Shown: positions 59,660 to 64,000 of the stretch, one piece after another
How the letters are laid out: each line of letters starts with the position of its first letter
How positions within the stretch are numbered: position 1 is the stretch's first letter
Assembly: GCF_040954835.1 (NCBI RefSeq)
Contig: NC_090697.1
Location: 29,443,001 to 29,507,000, forward strand
Origin: Lepisosteus oculatus
Taxonomy: Eukaryota > Chordata > Actinopteri > Semionotiformes > Lepisosteidae
Reading direction: 5' to 3'
Length of the DNA: 64,000 nt
Translations under genes and position numbers: made by a program
The notes under the pieces: model-generated
Databases searched by the model: none
What the model was told of the DNA's origin: nothing
The model's input: only the letters and a program-made list of their open reading frames with translations

Positions 59660-62600
59660 TGCTTACACTTATATACCGCTTTTCTGGACACTCCACTCAA
59701 AGCGCTTTACAGGTAATGGGGTCTCCCCTCCACCACCACCAATGTGCAGCCCCACCTGGATGATGCGACGGCAGCCATAGTGCACCAGTGCACTCCCCAC
59801 ACATCAGCCTTCAGTGGGGAGGAGAGCAGAGTGATGAAGCCAGTTCATAGAGGGGGATTATTAGGAGGCCATGATTGGTAAGGGCCAATGGGAAATTTGG
59901 CCAGGACGCTGGGGTTACACCCCTACTATTTTCGAGAAACGCCCTGGGATTTTTAATGACCACAGAGAGTCAGGACCTCGGTTTTATGTCTCATCCAAAG
60001 GACGGCGCCTGTTTACAGTATAGTGTGCCCGTCACTATACTGGGGGATTAGGACCCACATGGACCGCAGGGTGAGCGCCCCCTGCTGGCCCCACTAACAC
60101 CTCTTCCAGCAGCAACCTTAGTTTTTCCAGGAGGTCTCCCATCCAGGGACTGACCAGGCTCACACCTGCTGAGCTTCAGTGGGTTGCCAGTTGTGAGTTG
60201 CAGGGTGATATACACAGAATATATAGGACAGGACTGTTCTACTGTACTGGGACTGTAGCTCCTATTGTAACAGGACTGTTCTACTGTACTGGGACTGTAG
60301 CCCCTATTGTAACAGGACAGTTCTACTGAACTGGGACTGTAGCCCCTATTGTAACAGGACTGATCTACTGTACTGGGACTGTAGCTCCTATTGTAACAGG
60401 ACTGTTCTACTGCACTGGGACTGTAGCTCCTATTGTAACAGGACTGTTCTACTGTACTGGGACTGTAGCCCCTATTGTAACAGGACTGTTCTACCGTACT
60501 GGGACTGTAGCTCCTATTGTAACAGGACTGTTCTACCACACTGGGACTGTAGCTCCTATTGTAACAGGACTGTTCTACTATACTGGGACTGTAGCTCCTA
60601 TTGTAACAGGACTGATCTACTGTACTGGGACTGTAGCTCCTGTTGTAACAGGACTGATCTACTGTACTGGGACTGTAGCTCCTATTGTAACAGGACTGAT
60701 CTACCGTACTGGGACTGTAGCTCCTATTGTAACAGGACTGATCTACTGTACTGGGACTGTAGCCCCTATTGTAACAGGACTGTTCTACTGTACTGGGACT
60801 GTAGCCCCTATTGTAACAGGACAGTTCTACTGAACTGGGACTGTAGCCCCTATTGTAACAGGACAGTTCTACTGAACTGGGACTGTAGCCCCTATTGTAA
60901 CAGGACTGATCTACTGTACTGGGACTGTAGCTCCTATTGTAACAGGACTGTTCTACTGCACTGGGACTGTAGCTCCTATTGTAACAGGACTGTTCTACTG
61001 TACTGGGACTGTAGCCCCTATTGTAACAGGACTGTTCTACCGTACTGGGACTGTAGCTCCTATTGTAACAGGACTGTTCTACCACACTGGGACTGTAGCT
61101 CCTATTGTAACAGGACTGTTCTACTGTACTGGGACTGTAGCTCCTATTGTAACAGGACTGATCTACTGTACTGGGACTGTAGCTCCTGTTGTAACAGGAC
61201 TGATCTACCGTACTGGGACTGTAGCTCCTATTGTAACAGGACTGATCTACCGTACTGGGACTGTAGCTCCTATTGTAACAGGACTGATCTACTGTACTGG
61301 GACTGTAGCCCCTATTGTAACAGGACTGTTCTACTGTACTGGGACTGTAGCCCCTATTGTAACAGGACTGTTCTACTGTACTGGGACTGTAGCTCCTATT
61401 GTAACAGGACTGTTCTACTGTACTGGGACTGTAGCTCCTATTGTAACAGGACTGATCTACTGTACTGGGACTGTAGCTCCTATTGTAACAGGACTGTTCT
61501 ACTGTACTGGGACTGTAGCTCCTGTTGTAACAGGACTGATCTACTGTACTGGGACTGTAGCTCCTATTGTAACAGGACTGTTCTACTGTACTGGGACTGT
61601 AGCCCCTATTGTAACAGGACTGATCTACTGTACTGGGACTGTAGCTCCTGTTGTAACAGGACTGATCTACTGTACTGGGACTGTAGCTCCTATTGTAACA
61701 GGACTGATCTACCGTACTGGGACTGTAGCTCCTATTGTAACAGGACTGATCTACTGTACTGGGACTGTAGCCCCTATTGTAACAGGACTGTTCTACTGTA
61801 CTGGGACTGTAGCTCCTATTGTAACAGGACTGATCTACTGTACTGGGACTGTAGCCCCTATTGTAACAGGACTGTTCTACTGTACTGGGACTGTAGCTCC
61901 TATTGTAACAGGACTGTTCTACTGTACTGGGACTGTAGCTCCTATTGTAACAGGACTGTTCTACTGTATTGGGACTGTAGCCCCTATTGTAACAGGACTG
62001 TTCTACTGTACTGGGACTGTAGCCCCTATTGTAACAGGACTGTTCTACTGTACTGGGACTGTAGCTCCTATTGTAACAGGACTGATCTACTGTACTGGCA
62101 GTGTTTCCCTCTCATGTACTGTGGGCTCATTAAAAAGAACCCCTTGTGATTTGTTCTGTCCTGAGTGTGAAGGTGTGCATAGCCAGGCACCAGGTGTCTC
62201 ATCTGTAGTTAATCAGAGCGCGATGTGCTTCGTATCTCTGGGGACCCTTCTCAACTGGTCTCCAGCACTAACAGCACAGTCACAGGCCCTCCACTGCCCC
62301 CCTGCTTGAGAAACCTAGCAGCTGGAGCACAGAACCAGCGACAGCAGTAAACTATCTATGTTCCTTTTTCTGTCCAAGAGAATGTTGAAATGAAGTTGCT
62401 ATCGACCTCATGAGATAACTCACGTCTGCGTCCCGCTGGCGACAAGCGAGTCTGTGCGTAATGTTACACAAGAGAGTAAATTCTGATTATGATCATTATT
62501 ATTAGGATTATTAACTATTATGATTAGCAGTCTGGAGTCTCGGGAGCGCCTAGAATTAGCGGCGCGGTACCCCGGATCAGTCCCTACGTGCCTGGGCCGG

Positions 62601-63139
62601 CACTGGAGAGCGGGCTCTCCCACGCCGCCAAGTGACTTAAAGAGGCTTTGAGAGGCACCTGCTCCGCCGTGCGCGTCCTCCTTCTCCCGCGCCGAGCTCC
62701 CTCTCTTCCTCTTCCTCCTGGCGCACCCGCCGCAGTCCTGGAAGATGAGCAGCCCGACGATGTTGACGGCCAGCCCCAGCGCCCCCACGATCAGCACCAG
62801 CTTCGGGTCGTCGATCCTCTCCGGGCTCACCAGCCTCTTCACGGCCTCCACGGTGATGGAGAAGCACAGGGCTCCGAGGAAGACGGCGTTGGCCAGCGCC
62901 CCGACCACCTCCGCCCGGAGCAGCCCGTACGTGCAGCGGCCCGAGCTGGGCCGGCGCGACACGCGGGCGGCGGTCAGCCCGACGCACAGCGACATCAGGT
63001 CGGACAGCATGTTGAAGGAGTCCGACACCAGCGCGATGGAGTTGCCCAGGTAACCGGCCACGATCTCGGCCACGAAAAACACGAAAGTCAGCACCAGCAT
63101 GAAAATCAGGCGGCACGTTTTCCCGCTGTACCGGCCCAT
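54731..63139 (-). CDS. SLC30A10: SLC30A10 (ZnT10), CDF-family manganese exporter (four coding exons)
   Basis: Minus-strand exons are 63139-62659, 57136-57059, 56792-56553 and 55107-54731; all junctions are phase 1, giving 1176 nt and 391 residues (human 485). ATG at 63139 opens MGRYSGKTCRLIFML, the family start. Six membrane segments lie near residues 10-30, 33-53, 77-98, 112-130, 188-214 and 228-245. The metal site has N43/D47 in SDSFNMLSD and H191/D195 in LLHVLGDALG. Asn in place of the usual first His is the hallmark of SLC30A10 and of manganese rather than zinc preference (family knowledge). A cytosolic domain with HIWEL (283-287) follows. The loop after segment 4 and the C-tail are shorter than in human. 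The exon 1 donor (GCAG|GTGCCT) is weak but keeps the frame. Known role: Mn2+ efflux at the plasma membrane. Confidence 0.93.
55255..55690. repeat. 66-bp tandem repeat in SLC30A10 intron 3
   Basis: About six units of ACTGTACAAGTATTGGGTCA plus GTCCTGAATCAATACTGTATGAG. It ends about 150 nt from the exon 4 acceptor. Sixty-six is divisible by 3, which gives false 22-residue-periodic frames. Confidence 0.95.
55691..56552. other. SLC30A10: SLC30A10 intron 3, remainder
   Basis: Unique AT-richer intronic DNA; nothing recognised. Confidence 0.5.
56553..56792 (-). CDS. SLC30A10: SLC30A10 coding exon 3
   Basis: Encodes GVLLHVLGDALGSVVVVV through CNWQCYVDPSLTIVMVII to ILLQMVPQGLAVHGI: membrane segments 5 and 6 and the H191/D195 metal ligands. 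Acceptor CTCTCAG, donor ATCG|GTGAGC. Confidence 0.93.
57059..57136 (-). CDS. SLC30A10: SLC30A10 coding exon 2
   Basis: A 78-nt phase 1-1 exon encoding APVLTGSTPDQEGNVKED and SQPLNIR. The final LNIR continues as GVLLHV in exon 3, matching the human ALNIRGVLLHV junction. Acceptor TATACAG, donor CGAG|GTGCAG. It would be missed by ORF-based prediction. Confidence 0.8.
57225..57430. repeat. 50-bp tandem repeat in SLC30A10 intron 1
   Basis: Three to four units of GGGAGACAGAGAGACAGGCA plus CACAGAAATAGAC. Confidence 0.88.
57587..57870 (+). mobile_element. Possible tRNA-derived SINE in SLC30A10 intron 1
   Basis: TGGTTCAGTGGG fits the Pol III A box. GAGGGTTCCCAGTGCAGCCC follows at tRNA-like spacing, and a second B-box-like GGTTCAAGTCCAGG lies at about 57749. 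The tail has AATAAA. Family unknown. Confidence 0.4.
57871..58600. other. SLC30A10 intron 1, nothing recognised
   Basis: Mixed-composition intronic sequence; no repeats or exons seen. Confidence 0.45.
58605..58855. repeat. 60-bp tandem repeat in SLC30A10 intron 1
   Basis: Four nearly perfect units of TGATTCAGGTGACCTATAAG plus AGTAACTGGACTGGGGCTGC. The region to 59560 holds nothing else recognised. Confidence 0.96.
59562..59622 (+). repeat. 42-bp minisatellite, locus 3, left stub
   Basis: One and a half units, cut off by the TAA tail of SINE3 copy 3; the array resumes at 60228. Confidence 0.9.
59623..60216 (-). mobile_element. SINE3-type element, copy 3, inside 42-bp array
   Basis: Full 5S-derived head at the right (GAGGTCTCCCATCCAGGGAC region read on the minus strand), complete body and GCGCTTT tail, ending in a (TAA)n tract at 59623-59659. 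Oriented with SLC30A10 transcription. Confidence 0.88.
60228..62098 (+). repeat. 42-bp minisatellite, locus 3, main array
   Basis: About 44 units of the same family as 3427-3930 and 5614-6635, located in SLC30A10 intron 1. A block of about 12 units at 60240-60780 recurs in order at 60780-61310, showing higher-order duplication. Confidence 0.96.
62099..62658. other. SLC30A10: SLC30A10 intron 1, proximal part
   Basis: Unique sequence between the array and exon 1; an ATT/TAT-rich stretch at 62485-62525. Confidence 0.5.
62659..63139 (-). CDS. SLC30A10: SLC30A10 coding exon 1
   Basis: 160 codons plus one base, from MGRYSG to a basic stretch (ARRKRKRGSS) and EDAHGGA. Includes membrane segments 1-4 and the N43/D47 half of the metal site. 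Reading past 62659 continues open without family similarity, so the exon is ended at GCAG|GTGCCT. Confidence 0.88.
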
Positions 63140-63460
63140 TTTCACCGTTAAGTCTGCGCTGCTTGCTGAGAGAGGACTCGGCGCAGCTTGCAGCCCAGGC
63201 GAGCGGCTCCGATGTGAAGGACCTGGCTCGTACGCGCACGTCTGAAGCCGCCACCGGTTGCGTGCAGCGAGCTGAGCGGAGCCTGACCCGGGGCTCCCAT
63301 TAACAGCCGTGCGAAGAGAGACCTGCCGATCCTGCCCTCCCGGGACCGTGACGGTAACTCAGGTCCCCGCCGGTCCGCCCGCACGCCGCGCAGTCACGCG
63401 CTCTCCCCCCGAGTGGAAACTGCAGTGTCATCGCCGGCGCGCGGTCTTGCTTATATCCCC
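63140..63460 (-). promoter_or_regulatory. SLC30A10: SLC30A10 5' UTR and candidate TATA promoter
   Basis: CpG-rich sequence lies upstream of the ATG on the minus strand. A GATATAAG element at 63450-63457 could set the start near 63425, giving a leader of about 285 nt. No transcript support is available. Confidence 0.35.
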
Positions 63461-64000
63461 TCCGCGAGCGCCCTTCGCTCCGCGCGGGTACAATACACAG
63501 AAAGAGCTGATTCTCCGAAATTGTTATCTGATCCACGTTCACGCCGGTGTCGCTTTCTTCTACTGTTACAGGTGTTTACTCTATCCGTCTTGCGTCTCCA
63601 CACCCCGCTCCTTGCCTGTCTGTCTCTCTCCACCCCCCTCTCCTTCTGCGGGATTGTTTCAAACTGCAGGAGCTGTATTGGCACGACGCAAGGACTACAG
63701 TGTTCCCACAGCGGCAACACATAAAAAAACTGTCGCTTTTCTGACACTTAAAAAAAAAAACCCATCAATAAATAAGTTTGTCGAAATAAATACGTTTCTA
63801 AATCAATAATCAGATATCGTCTAAGGGAAATACCTGATATATATTCACACGTGTATTGCATATGAAGAGTAAATATATTCATAGTGAAGCTCACGGTGAA
63901 AGTCCTGATTGTCAAGCTGCACAGTAGATCGCTGTTATGTGTATGCACTCGCTAAATATTTACTACTTTATCTGTTTTTACAGCGCAATTAGTTTCAGAA
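63461..64000. other. Upstream of SLC30A10, nothing further seen
   Basis: The GC-rich promoter flank passes into AT-rich sequence after 63720. Confidence 0.45.

Overview
The window is vertebrate nuclear DNA. It holds intron-rich genes with GT-AG boundaries, CpG-rich first exons, retrotransposon debris and very many tandem repeats. The proteins, the 5S-rRNA-derived SINE3 elements and the L2/CR1-type LINE remnants point to a ray-finned fish. The GC-rich genes and the LBH-LCLAT1 gene order would suit a non-teleost such as a gar, but that is inference and I cannot name the species.

Three protein-coding genes can be assembled exon by exon, with every splice phase agreeing. LBH (+ strand; coding exons 9437-9465, 16214-16316, 21483-21707) encodes a small transcriptional cofactor. 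LCLAT1 (+ strand; coding exons 32479-32643, 36032-36230, 37173-37319, 38090-38206, 39108-39640) encodes an ER lysophospholipid/lysocardiolipin acyltransferase. SLC30A10 (- strand; coding exons 63139-62659, 57136-57059, 56792-56553, 55107-54731) encodes a cation-diffusion-facilitator family manganese exporter. They are neighbours, not an operon, and share no pathway. LBH next to LCLAT1 matches the human 2p23 order. SLC30A10 is on human 1q41, so the linkage here is either ancestral or lineage-specific.

Layout: 1-3.4 kb, decayed L2-type LINE and other old repeats. 3.4-8.3 kb, minisatellites. 9.1-23.2 kb, LBH with a TATA/CCAAT promoter. 23.9-29.5 kb, intergenic arrays. 30.3-39.6 kb, LCLAT1, whose four introns are almost entirely tandem repeat. 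39.9-47.8 kb, three large arrays and a duplicated 0.4 kb block. 48-54 kb, mixed old repeats and a SINE3 with clear target-site duplications. 54.1-63.5 kb, SLC30A10 on the minus strand, with a SINE3 just past its stop codon and another inside a 42-bp minisatellite in intron 1.

By eye roughly 25 kb (about 40 %) of the window is tandem array, in some 25 different families with units of about 25-100 bp. Almost all long open frames here are stop-free repeat arrays and not genes. The most unusual points are: arrays starting at the 5' splice site of every LCLAT1 intron, one of them copying the donor itself; one 42-bp family at three loci in both orientations; a 56-bp array of about 70 units, each with a Pol III B-box-like motif; and SINE3 copies that each carry a CTCF-like motif.
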